Assembly: GCF_963924675.1 (NCBI RefSeq)
Contig: NC_089220.1
Coordinates: 54,818,639-54,882,638, forward strand
DNA: 64,000 bases
Direction: 5' to 3'
Source: Phocoena phocoena
Lineage: Eukaryota > Chordata > Mammalia > Artiodactyla > Phocoenidae
Shown: piece by piece, positions 24,795 through 35,441 of the stretch
Layout: each line of letters starts with the position of its first letter
Position numbering within the stretch: position 1 is the first letter of the stretch
The notes under the pieces: model-generated
The model's input: only the letters and a program-made list of their open reading frames with translations
What the model was told of the DNA's origin: nothing
Database searches by the model: none
Translations under genes and position numbers: made by a program

Positions 24795-26170
24795 AAAACA
24801 TTATCCACTGTTCCACCTTTATTTATCTTTTATTTATTCTGTTCCATGGCAGTGATTTCCACTATTCTGTCTTCCAGTTCACTTATTTGGTCCTCTACCT
24901 CATTTATTCTGCTATTGATTCCTTCTAGTGTATTTTTCATTTCAGTTATTGTATTGTTCAACTCACCTTGTTTGTTTTTTATATCTTCTAACTCTGTGTT
25001 AAACATTTCTTATATCCTCCCGGTCTGTGCCTTCGTTCTTTTTCGGAGATCTTGGAGCATCTTTACTATCATTACTCTGAATTATTTTCCAGGTAGATTG
25101 CCTATCACTTCATTTAGTTGTTCTTCTGTGGTTTTATCTTGTTACTTTGTCTGGAATAGATTCCTCTGCTGTCTCATTTTGGCTAACTTTCTGAGTTTGC
25201 AGCCTCTGTTCCACAGGTTGCAGGATTGAGGTTCCTCTTGCTTTGAGTGTTTGCCCCCTGGTGGGTGAGGCTGGTCTAAGATGCTCATGCAGGCTTCCTG
25301 GTAGGAGGGAATGGTGTCTCCCCACTGGTGGGTGGAGCTGGATCTTGTCTCTCTGGTGGGCAGGGCAGTGTCAAGCGGTATGTTTAGAGGTGGCTGGGGG
25401 CTCAGGAAGACTTTAGGCAGCCTGTCTGATAATGGGGTTGTGTTCTCACCCTGTTGGTTGTTTGACCTGAGACATACCAGCACTGGAGCTTACAGGCTGT
25501 TGGGTGGGGCCAGGTCTTGGTGTCACAATGGCAGCCACTGGGAGAGCTCACACCAATGAGTACTCCCTGTACCTCTGCCACCAGTGTCCTTGTCCCCACA
25601 GTAAGCCACAGCCACACCTGCTCTTCCCCAGGAGACCCTCCAAGACCAGCAGGTAGGTCTGGCCCAGGCTCCTATGAAGTCACTGCTTTCTCCCTGGGCC
25701 CCTGTGAGCATAAGACCTTGTGTGCACCCTCCAAGAGTGGAGTTTCTGTTTCCCCCAGTCTTGTGGAGCTCCTGTGATCAAGCCCCACTGGCCTTCAAAG
25801 CCAAATGCTCTGGGGGCTCCTCCTCCTGATGCCAGACCCCCATGCTAGGGAGTCTGAAGTGGGACTCAGTACTCTCCCTTCTGTGGAAGAATCTCTGAGA
25901 TATATTTATTTTCTAGTTTGTAGGTAGAAAATAATTATCCGTGGTGGGTATGGGATTTAATTGTATCACAAATGTGCCCCTCCTACCATCTCATTGTGGC
26001 TTCTTCTTTGTCTTTGGGTATAGAATATCTTTTTTTGGTAGGTTCCAGTCTTTTTTGTTGATGGTTGTTCAGCAGTTATTCGTGATTTTGGTGTTTTCCT
26101 GAGAGAAGGTGAGCTCAAGTCCTTCTTCTTCTCCATCTTGTCTCCAACCTCCTTCACCAACTTCTCCACC
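24795..26170 (-). mobile_element. L1 5' half: ORF1 N-terminal remnant and 5' UTR
   Basis: 24795-25080 is the reverse of L1 ORF1 coiled-coil coding sequence (compare 39700-39920). 25150-25870 is GC-richer UTR. The - strand 5' end, with GAAGTTGGTGAAGGAGG and GACAAGATGGAGAAGAAGG, ends near 26170. The 160-codon + strand frame 24747-25229 is antisense to this and not a gene. Confidence 0.75.
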
Positions 26171-28318
26171 TTTAAAGTATAATCAGCCTACATTTAATAT
26201 TTCAATAGTGAGAAAAATGATAATTTGAATACACCTTGTACAAAATTTCCTTTGGATTTCTTCCCATTTATTAATACTGAGAGTATTTAGCAGTGTTCAT
26301 CAGGAGATATTTCTTGACAGGAAATCAATAATTTGTTATAAGGTCTTATCAGGAACAGGGAGTGGGCATTGGTATAAGAAGGGAATCAGAGCTTTAAGTG
26401 GTTACACAGATATTTTGGCAAATTTCATTTGAGCTAACATAAAAAAAGGGGATTGATAGGAGAATAGTTGAACATTCAAAATTTGTTTTCCAAAAACATG
26501 TAAACATTTACTATTTAATCTCCATTCCAAGCTTTTCCCATGGACTCTGCCAAGGGCACTGTGATAAATCACATATAAAAGTTGCATATGCTATGATTTT
26601 TATGAAGAGGATTCTACATTATTTAGCCATGCTTGTGGTTGTGCATGTCTATACACTAAACATTGGTTATCAGTGATTAATGGACAACATGCTTGAACAA
26701 TGCTCTCCTACTTGAGCTAATGAACTAAATAGTTTATTTCATGCTCCATTTCCACAAATAAATGGCTGTAATACATAATGTGATAATTCCTGATCTCTTT
26801 GCAATGCATTTTCTTGTCTATAATGAACACAAAAAGTTTTGAAAATCAAATTTAGTAGACATTGCATTGTATTTTTATATGTTGAATAGATTATGAAATG
26901 TTGCTGAAATCAAAATGTTTACATTGAAAAGAAGAGTGCTAAAATTGAGCAACAACTTAAAAGGACTCAATGAAGAGCTTTTAAAAAACCTCATAATAGG
27001 CTTTTCTTCTATTTTTATTTTAATTATCTCCTTGAGTAAAACTGTAGTTATTCTACATGTTTATGTGTGCTTGTAAATAAACACTATTCTTTCCTTAATC
27101 ACTTTTGTATGTTTCTATATAGCAGAATTATGAGTTAACTTCATATATCTAATGTGCACATCTTCACTTGTGGTTTTGTTTATCTTTCATATGTTCTTGT
27201 ATAATCTTTGCGTTGAACTTGAACAATCTGTGGGATGGAATCACCAGTCTACCTTGTTTTTGACTCCTCGTGTCTAGACTCCCCTTTAAATCTAACTAAG
27301 GAGTCAATTCTTCCCCTGCTCCTGATGAACACTTGGGCATACTAAAAGGCTTCTCTGGTCTCTCTTAGGTAATATATGTTTTACCAGTCACTAAGTGTCA
27401 CAATTTAGCAACCAAAATGTTCTGTTCTCCATAATAATCAAATATTCGAACTTGCTTTAAAGTTGAGGCTTCTCCTAATTAGCATTTCTACTGCTTCGTC
27501 CTCATTTTACAAATGCTGTTTGTAGTCCTCCAAGGTGGGTGGAAGTAGGTGGATTCTCTTTTGATTGGCACTGTCAACCTGGTCTGGTTCTCTTTTGGGT
27601 TCAATAGTTGTTTAAAAATGAATCTATTTCTTGTAGGTGCTAGGGTTATCTCACCTAAGACAAATTTTCCTTAACAAGGACAATGCATGTAATTGCCACC
27701 TGGTCATTTACTTCTTTTCAGCCCCAAGTAATTTTAGTTTCTTTCTGCTGTGATCTATTTTACCCTCTAGTTGGTTTTCTGGACAGAGCCTAAAATAATT
27801 GAGGGTCAGATGTTTTCCCCTTGTTCTTGAAGGAAACAGTTATCTATTCTCTGGGAGTGCAAGTCATACGCAACTCAAGATTTAGTTCCTTGGTCTGCCA
27901 CTGGGACAGCTAGTCAGAGGAAACCACACTTTAGACTGCACAGATATAAGTAGACAGACCACTAGAACACTAGGCCCTCTGACTGCAGAGGACACATATT
28001 GAATCCTCTGAGTTAACTCATTAAAATTCCTTTCCCTGAAATGAAGGTTTATTTCTTCCTTGCAGAGAGTGGAATGTACAACACAGCTTCAGGTCTCTTT
28101 AAAGAAATACTTTCTTCCCTATTCTTCCACCCCAAATCATTTTATACCCTCAATTATGAGTGAGGGGCTTGAGGGCTGTGAATTTTTATGTTAAGTCATG
28201 TGTACATTCTATCATCTCCTTTGAATGTGTTTTCTATTGTCTCTCATTGACTCAGCAAAAAATTATTTTTTAACATACAGTTATACTTATTTTCATAATG
28301 TTGATGAAAATATTAATC
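26171..28318. other. Unique AT-rich sequence
   Basis: No gene or repeat recognised, and no frame above about 61 codons. Confidence 0.45.
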
Positions 28319-28319
28319 A

Positions 28320-28740
28320 TTTGACCTAAGAAAAAAGTGGAAAATTTTATTTGAGCCAAATTGAGGGTTAAACACCAGAAACAGCCTTTCAGGAAGTTCC
28401 GAGAACTCTTCTGCCTGTTAGAAGTCAAAGCACAGTTATATAATGTTTTGAGGCAGAGGGCTATACATTAAATGACATATTATTGACAATTTACACAATC
28501 TAGATCTAAGCCTTAAAAACAAGTAGTGGGTCATGGGTCATCATAGCCCCTTACGAAATTAAGAAGGAAGATTATCTCCTAAGGAGTTGTGACCCTTGAT
28601 GAGATTAAGAAGGAATGTTATTTCCTAAGGAGTTCTGGCTAATGCAGGTGCACAATACACACTAAAGGGGAGGGATGAGGCCCAAACCGTCAAAAAAATA
28701 TTTTATGTTTAAATTTTTCTCATCTTGCCATAAAATATGA
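28320..28740. mobile_element. Putative LTR-like interspersed repeat
   Basis: The block from TTTTATTTGAGCCAAATTGAG to CTCATCTTGCCATAAAATATG resembles a repeat I have seen in artiodactyl genomes but cannot name. It contains an internal 46-bp period: ATTAAGAAGGAAGATTATC at 28558 and ATTAAGAAGGAATGTTATT at 28604, each followed by TCCTAAGGAGTT. Confidence 0.45.
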
Positions 28741-28859
28741 ATTTTATTTCATCAGTAATGTCTTTGCTAAAGCATAGAAACCACTAAACACAAAGAGAAA
28801 ATAATATATTCTATGACACAGGTTTCATTGAAAGTTAATTAAGTTTTTCCTCTATAAAG

Positions 28860-29260
28860 GAGTAAGACTTCTTCTTCTGCCATGACAGAGTAACAGGACC
28901 AGATTTTCCCTCCCAATGTAACCAACAACAAAAAAAGGTGAAATACATAAAACAAGTATTTTCAGACATTGAATAACTGGCAACACTGGACAGTGATTCC
29001 TGAGAAGGAAACAAAGTGAGCTCTCCAATTGCTTCTGGATATTTTCTTGAGAGGATTCTAGATTGCAGCAAAAGCTGAAAGAACTCATTATGAGCACACA
29101 AGCATTACAATAAATGTACAACGAAGTCCCTTAGGCAGAAGGACATTGATATCAGATAGAAATATGGATCTAAAGATAAAGAGAGAATTGAAGAGCACCA
29201 GAAATTGTAAATATGTGGGTAAGTATATCAGAATTGAAAGCCATCTCCAAAGTCTCCACT
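28860..29260 (+). mobile_element. Old L1 fragment, low certainty
   Basis: Phrases such as CCTTAGGCAGAAGGACATTGA and AGAGCACCAGAAATTGTAAA with ATATGTGGGTAAGTATAT resemble old L1 ORF2/3' sequence on the + strand. Confidence 0.5.
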
Positions 29261-29439
29261 TGAACCAAGTGCATCAGTGATATACTGATGAATAAAGAAG
29301 AAGAAGAAAAAAAGTATATTAACAACTCTTTCGGAAAACTGACAGATTGTATAGTGCCAAAGTGGCCACAATTTCCAAATCAAACTTAATTTCTGCAAAG
29401 TCTTTTAATACTATTTATGCCTACCTGGAAGGGACAAGA

Positions 29440-30440
29440 TCAAAAAGTACTGAAGTGTTGAAGGGGAGATTGGATGAAGGTAGTCAAAAGATACAAACTT
29501 CAAGTTATAAGATAAATAAGTACTAGGAATGTGATCAATATAATTAACACTGCTGTGTGTGATATATGAAAGTTGTTAAGAGAGTGGATCCTGGGAATTC
29601 TCATCACAAGGAAAAAACTTTTTTTTCTTTTTATTTGTTATCTATGTGAGACAATGGATGTTCACTAAACTTATCATGGTAAACATTTCATGATGTACGT
29701 AAGTCAAATTATTATGCTGTACACCTTAAACCTATACAGTGCTGTATGTCAATTATTGTTACCAAACCTGCCTGTGAGTAGTAAAGCCAATCTACCGACG
29801 TCATTTTGTGATGAAGGAAAGTGCAATGTTTATTGCAGGAGCCAAGCAAGGAGTTCGGGCAGCTAATGCTCAAAAGACCCAAACTTCCCCATGGGTTTCA
29901 GGGAAAGGGTTTTAAAGGCAAGGTGAAGGAGGGAATCTCAGGGTGCATGACCAGCTTGTGCACAATTCTCTGATCGGTTGATGGTAAGGTAACAGGGTGG
30001 TGTCACAAGGTTTAACATCATCAATCCTCAGGCTCCAGTTGGTCTGGGGGCTGAGTGCTCATGGTCATCAGGCAGTTAATTTTTTCCATATGGTGGGGGT
30101 TTTAGTATCTGCAAAACAACTGAGGAATGTGCAACAGACACTGTTACCTATGTCCTTCAGGGAGGAACTAAAGATTCTGTGACTGCCATATGACTGATTT
30201 ATCATTTAAATTGTTACCAGTTCTCCTGATCCAATTGCTGTTTTTTCTGTTGTTACTACATATTCACATTCTTTCAATCATTAATTTTTGAGCCAGACTT
30301 TTGTGACTCAGGGGAGGCCTGGGGGACTAAAGTTTTTCTACAAACAAAAGGCAAGCAGAGGACATAGGGGTGTCTGTCCTGGAAAGGTCCCATAGGGTCC
30401 TGCTTGGTTACATTATATCTCAATAAAACTGAAAAAAAAA
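29440..30440 (+). mobile_element. L1MA/MB-type 3' end interrupted by a solo LTR
   Basis: AAGATACAAACTTCAAGTTATA, GTTAAGAGAGTGGATCCTG and GCTGTACACCTTAAACCTATAC are L1 3' UTR phrases. The element's last bases, TTATATCTCAATAAAACTG and an A tract, appear only after 30412, because a solo LTR sits at 29757-30412. Confidence 0.82.
29757..30412 (-). mobile_element. Solo LTR of an endogenous retrovirus
   Basis: The 656-bp block starts TGTTACCAAACC and ends GCTTGGTTACA, with TG...CA ends and matching inverted termini. A 4-bp target duplication, TTAT, lies at 29753-29756 and 30413-30416; removing the block rejoins the L1 3' end cleanly. On the - strand TGCAATAAACATTGC offers a polyadenylation signal, so orientation is set as minus. 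A 4-bp duplication suggests a class I (gamma-like) ERV. No viral coding sequence remains. Confidence 0.85.
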
Positions 30441-30445
30441 AGTAA

Positions 30446-32020
30446 TGAAGTCTTTGAATTGAGAAAGTTCACAACATTGAGATACTCATTACTTTTCAGC
30501 TCTGTGTTCTACATGTTTAAGAGGAAAAGAAAAGAACAAAAATCTGCTTTTTGTGTACATTTAATATGTCACTCAGTGAATATTGTAAAATTGTTTTAAA
30601 CATTCATGATACTCGGCTTTAGGCAAAGTGTCTTTACTATAGGTGACTGGGAGACAATTTGAGTCCATTAGTTGCCTGGAAAGCAGATTGGAGAGATGGA
30701 GTTAGTCATTTTGGTCTGGGAGTCAGTGTTCTATGGAGGGAAAAGGACTTAATGCAGGTGGACTTTATAACTGCTCGATGTGGATAGGGCTTCTGGTGCT
30801 TCCCAGAAACATCTGTACTCTCCCATAAGACAACAAAGCAAGTAATGTCACCTTTGAAACACTAAAATTTTAGATGATCATGTAAGTCAAGAAAAATTTC
30901 TATACTTTCTATAATTACAATCACTGATCCAGTGAACAGTTAAAAAAAAAGGTCATTTCTAATTATTGATAAATGTTTGTGTAGTAGACAAATATTCAAA
31001 TAGCAAACCAATAAATTAAGAAAAAAGCCTCTAAACAGGTTGTTAACAATAGGGCTTAAAAGTTGTTTTTTTTTTTTTTTCTAATTTGCAATTCCATTAA
31101 AGGGAAAATTGCAGACTTCTTTACATACCATAGGATTGGAGTGGTTTTTTGGTTTTTGTGCTCATACATTTACATCTCCCTGAATTTGCTGGTCCATTTT
31201 CCAAAAGGTATTCATTTATGTTCGTTACCATAGAAACCAGAAGTGCTCCGTTTGTGTGTAATTCTTTGCACATATTCCCTCCCCTTTCTTGCTTCTCAAG
31301 TCAGCTAAATTGCTTTATGTGGCATTTTATGTAGAATAACCTTTGTTTGTTTAAGTCTTTCATGAAACAAAGCTTCTTAACTTCAAATGTGTTACTTTAT
31401 ATTAATCTAAATCATAATTTTGACTTGTGAATTTTGCTGAAAAAATGACTGACTGAATAAAACAGAAATGTTTTCTAAATAAAATAGCACTCACACTTTA
31501 GAGTTGAAATTGAGTGGGAAAATCAAGACAACAGTAGTCTGCTTTAGAAAATCTCTAAATGTTACTTTGCTAAACCATGAAAAAAATGTTTAAATAATTG
31601 TCATATTCAAAGGGTGAATGTTTTGACAAGCATTACAATAATTTGTGAGTAACTTGTGTGCCCAAGCATTTTGCTGGGTCAAGGGAATACAAAGACTTGG
31701 AAGACGGAGTCACTGTTTTCAAGGTGTTTTGAAATTAGTTTGAACACAGAGACTATAGGTTTGATTAGAAGCTGTGGAAGTTAAACACTTTTAAGCCATG
31801 TCATTTGAGAAATATGCAGAATATGTGTGCATTTTGCACAATGATTAAACATACTAATGAGCCACTTATGTCCTTTTATTACCCTAGTCACACACGTCCC
31901 ATAAAAGATGTTCTCCCTACCACTGTTTCTTATGTCAGTGTGTCAGTTTTGATTTCCAGTTGTTTGCCTTTCCAATATAATTCTCCCAATTCTCTAGGAG
32001 AGAGTAGCATATAGAGCTGA
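30446..32020. other. Unique AT-rich sequence
   Basis: Contains a T tract near 31066-31080 only. No gene or nameable repeat. Confidence 0.45.
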
Positions 32021-32024
32021 AAGA

Positions 32025-32200
32025 ATGTTGGATCAGTATCCAGGAAACCAGAATTCAGCCCTGCCTCTGTCGCTAACTATGAATCTCTGTGCCCTTGAGC
32101 TTTACTTTACTTTACTTTACTTCATTGGATTTCATTGTTCAAATCTGTAAAGTCAGAGACTGGTTGAGAGTTCTTTAACATCCTGTGTAACTCTAGGAGA
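32025..32200 (-). mobile_element. MIR fragment with an internal (TTTAC)n
   Basis: AACCAGAATTCAGCCCTGCC, CTCTGTCGCTAACTATGAAT and CTCTGTGCCCTTGAGC follow reverse MIR order. A (TTTAC)n stretch of about four units lies at 32100-32120, where MIR would read on to the CTCAGTTT region. Confidence 0.55.
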
Positions 32201-32204
32201 TGAA

Positions 32205-33475
32205 TTCTGCTTCTGTTATTCTAAAAAGCTCTTTTCAGGGTACTATAAATTCTAAGTGATTTATATGAAGAACCTATTAGAATTCCCCAGAAGTTCCTTA
32301 AAGTTTTGCCAGAAGTGTCAGTTGCGTAGGAAGGCAGTGAACAGGCCTTCTCTGCCAGAGCCACCTTGTGGCTTCAGTGTATTGACAGGTGTGAAGAGTG
32401 GCCAAATTTTAGAAGAATGGCAGCTGCCATATCGGTAGACAAAGGATGTGTGGCATCAAGCTATCAGACACTGCAGCCGCCCCCAACTGTGCACCCTGAG
32501 GGGATTCAGGATGGAGAAAACAGGGTAGTTTTCTGGTCCTAGATAGCTAAGGTGCATATCAAAGGAATGATTTCAATGAGCCCAGACTCTTGCATCTTCC
32601 CATACATAGAAAAGTGCTAAATTCATTAACTTGAAATGTCTGTTTTTCTTTAATTAACAGTAATCTTCTGATGTTCTGACTCCCTTTGTTATTTTTTTTG
32701 CAAAAACTCCTACATACTCTGGCTTCTCCCTTACCTCTTCAGAGCAGCCCCTCAGAGCTATCTGAGGCTTAAATCCTCAGCAAGTCCTCCTAATAAAACA
32801 TAATCCTCAACTTTGGGGTTGTGTTTTTTTTTTTTTTCAGTTGACACTTCTGAGGTAATTTGTGGTTTACTTAGAGTATTGCTCCACTGAAGAGCCTTTT
32901 TAATTTAGATACACCATCAGCTCAGAACCCATCAAAAGTTTCACAGATATGATATTTTATTTTATTTTCTCTAAGACCTTAGTTTAGCTTTCTGTAGACA
33001 TATTCACTCTCCTAGCAATCATCAAATATTTGGGAGTTATTGGACTAATGCTAGGTTTGCCCACATCTTCACTCTCATAGTGAACGTATGTTATCTTCCA
33101 GTTTCACAGTTTTCTTATGAGTAGCAAATAAGCGAGTGGATATGAAAACATTTTATAAACTGGAAAGTGTTATAGAAATATATACATTATTGTTCATAAG
33201 TGTTTTGGTGGTCTTACAACCAGGGAACTGTTATAATTATAATCATGATGCTGTTACTTTTGGTAAAAGTGAGGTAGCAAGTGGTAAATACCTCTTTCAT
33301 ACCTCTGTGTCCTCTTTCTCTAAATTGCTCCCATTACCATCTGCAGCACAGCATCCTCAGCCTCTTTTCTGAATGTGGCTTCCATAATTTTAATCTAACT
33401 TAAACTTGGCTCCCACTTGAAGACGGATTCCCTCATAGACCTCTCAAGTGGTGGCTGTTTTCTCTTTTATATCAT
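32205..33475. other. Unique sequence
   Basis: No gene recognised. A T tract lies at 32826-32838. Confidence 0.45.
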
Positions 33476-33614
33476 TTATACCACTGGCCTGGAGATGTGG
33501 CAAGTGTCTTCTTTGTTCCTTATGGCTGCTTCCACACCTTTTGTCTCTTCTTTTACCTTAACCTCCCACCCCCTGGCTCTTTGTAGCCTTTGCCATTAAA
33601 CCATACCACACTTT

Positions 33615-33835
33615 AACAACATGACACTTACTGTGTTCTAATCACTTTATAGATACCCATTTCTTCAATCTTTACAGCAATCCCGTGAGGTCAATATTTT
33701 TATTGTCATTATCTCCATTTGACACACATAGCAACTGAAATAGAGTTTAGGTAACTTGCCTAAGATTGTAGAGTTGATAAGAAGCAGAGCTAGGATTCAA
33801 ACCCTTGCAGTCTGGCTTCACTCTCCATGTTTTTT
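33615..33835 (+). mobile_element. MIR SINE
   Basis: GACACTTACTGTGTTCTAATC, TTACAGCAATCCCGTGAGGT, GCAGAGCTAGGATTCAAACC and GCAGTCTGGCTTCACTCTCC are in MIR order. Confidence 0.8.
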
Positions 33836-33839
33836 CTAT

Positions 33840-34085
33840 ATTGCTTCTATCTATACTGCCTCTGGCCCTGTTTCTCTCCATCCCCTCAATCTGAATTATT
33901 TTCTTTGAAGCACTTTTACCACCTAAAATATTAAATATTTGTCTACTTGTTTATTATCTATCTCCCCTACCAAAATGTCAGCTCCATGAAAGCAGGGACT
34001 TTATTCTTTTGTTCAGTGCTTACAAGTGCCGGTAATATAGCTGGTATTTCAAAAATGTTTTGTAAATGAATGAATGAATGGATGA
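33840..34085 (+). mobile_element. L2 3' end fragment
   Basis: CCCCTACCAAAATGTCAGCTCC, GAAAGCAGGGACTTTATTC and a closing AATGAATGAATGAATGG resemble the L2 3' terminus. L2 sequence may also precede the MIR (33480-33600). Confidence 0.6.
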
Positions 34086-34529
34086 ACATTATAACATGAC
34101 CTGGTTATTTAGCAGCTGCTTCTCCGGTGGAGCTGGGGTGCTGCAAACTGCCTTTCTGCTTTTCAGCCTAGCTGCCTCTATGTTAGATCTGCCAGTAGGG
34201 GGCATTAGCAGGAGCTTGCAAGGTTGAAGCGGGAGTGGGGAGACTCACTACTCCCTGTATGTTGCCTGCTCCTGTCAGTATCTCCCCAGCAAAGCTTCTT
34301 CATGTCAGCAGTAGCAATTCCTTCCTGTAGCTGCAGTTGATACCAGATTGCAGTTTTCTTGCAGAACCAGCCCTATCATGACCACTCAGAGATGTCCAGC
34401 AGCAGTTGAGCAGTAACCTCTCCTCATAGATTTGTTTCAGGTCCATGGGTCCCTTCTCCAAGCATCTAGGTTTTAGTCATTATAACCTTTGTCCCCCTAG
34501 CTGTTAAGAGTGGTCCTTGTGCTGTTTCC

Positions 34530-34897
34530 ATGATTCCGTATATGTGTGTCACATCTTCCTTACCCATTCATCTGTCAATGGACATTTAGGTTGCTTCCAT
34601 GTCCTGGCTATTGTAAATAGAGCTGCAATGAACACTGTGGTACAAGACTCTTTTTGAAATATGGTTTTCTCAGGGTATATGCCCAGTAGTGGGATTGCTG
34701 GGTCATATGGTAGTTCAATTTTTAGTTTTTTAAGGAATCTCCATACTGTTCTCTATAGTGGCTGTATTAATTTATATTCCCACCAACAGTGCAGGAGGGT
34801 TCCCTTTTCTCTACACCATCTCCAGCATTTATTGTTTGTAGATTTTTTGATGATGGCCATTCTGAATGGTGTGAGGTGATAACCTCACTGTGGATTT
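34530..34897 (-). mobile_element. L1 ORF2 C-terminal fragment, abutted by the near full-length L1
   Basis: The block with CTATTGTAAATAGAGCTGCA and GGGTATATGCCCAGTAGTGG is the ORF2 C-terminus and duplicates 35407-35762 of the neighbouring L1. It stops exactly where the next element's T tract begins. It has no 3' UTR or poly(A) of its own, and no continuation is seen right of 42023, so it is truncated on both sides. Confidence 0.8.
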
Positions 34898-35441
34898 TTT
34901 TTTAGCATCTTTATTGGAGTAAAATTGCTTTACAATGGTGTGTTAGTTTCCGCTTTATAATAAAGTGAATCAGCTATACCTATACATATATCCCCATATC
35001 TCTTCCATCTTGCATCTCCCTCCCTCCCACTCTCCCTATCCCACCCCTCTAGGTGGTCACACAGCACTGGGCTGATCTCTCTGTGCTATGCGGCTGCTTC
35101 CCACTAGCTATCGATTTTACATTTAGTAGTGTATATATGTCCATGCCACTCTCTCACTTCGTCCCAGCTTACCCTTCCCCCTCACAGTGTCCTCAAGTCC
35201 ATTCTCTAGTAGGTCTGTGTCTTTATTCCCATCCTGCCCCTAGGTTCCTCATAACCAATTTTTTTTTCAAATTCCATATATATATGTTAGCTTACGGTAT
35301 TTGTTTTTCTCTTTCTGACTTACTTCACTCTGTATGATAGACTCTACGTCCATCCACCTCACTACAAATAACTCAGTTTCATTTCTTTTTATGGCCATGT
35401 AATATTCCATTGTATATATGTGCCACTTCTTCTTTATCCAT

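Noticed and set aside
24747..25229. 160-codon hydrophobic + strand frame that looks like a membrane protein
   Set aside because: It is antisense to L1 ORF1 coding sequence; the hydrophobicity comes from reading a Lys/Glu-rich coiled coil in reverse.
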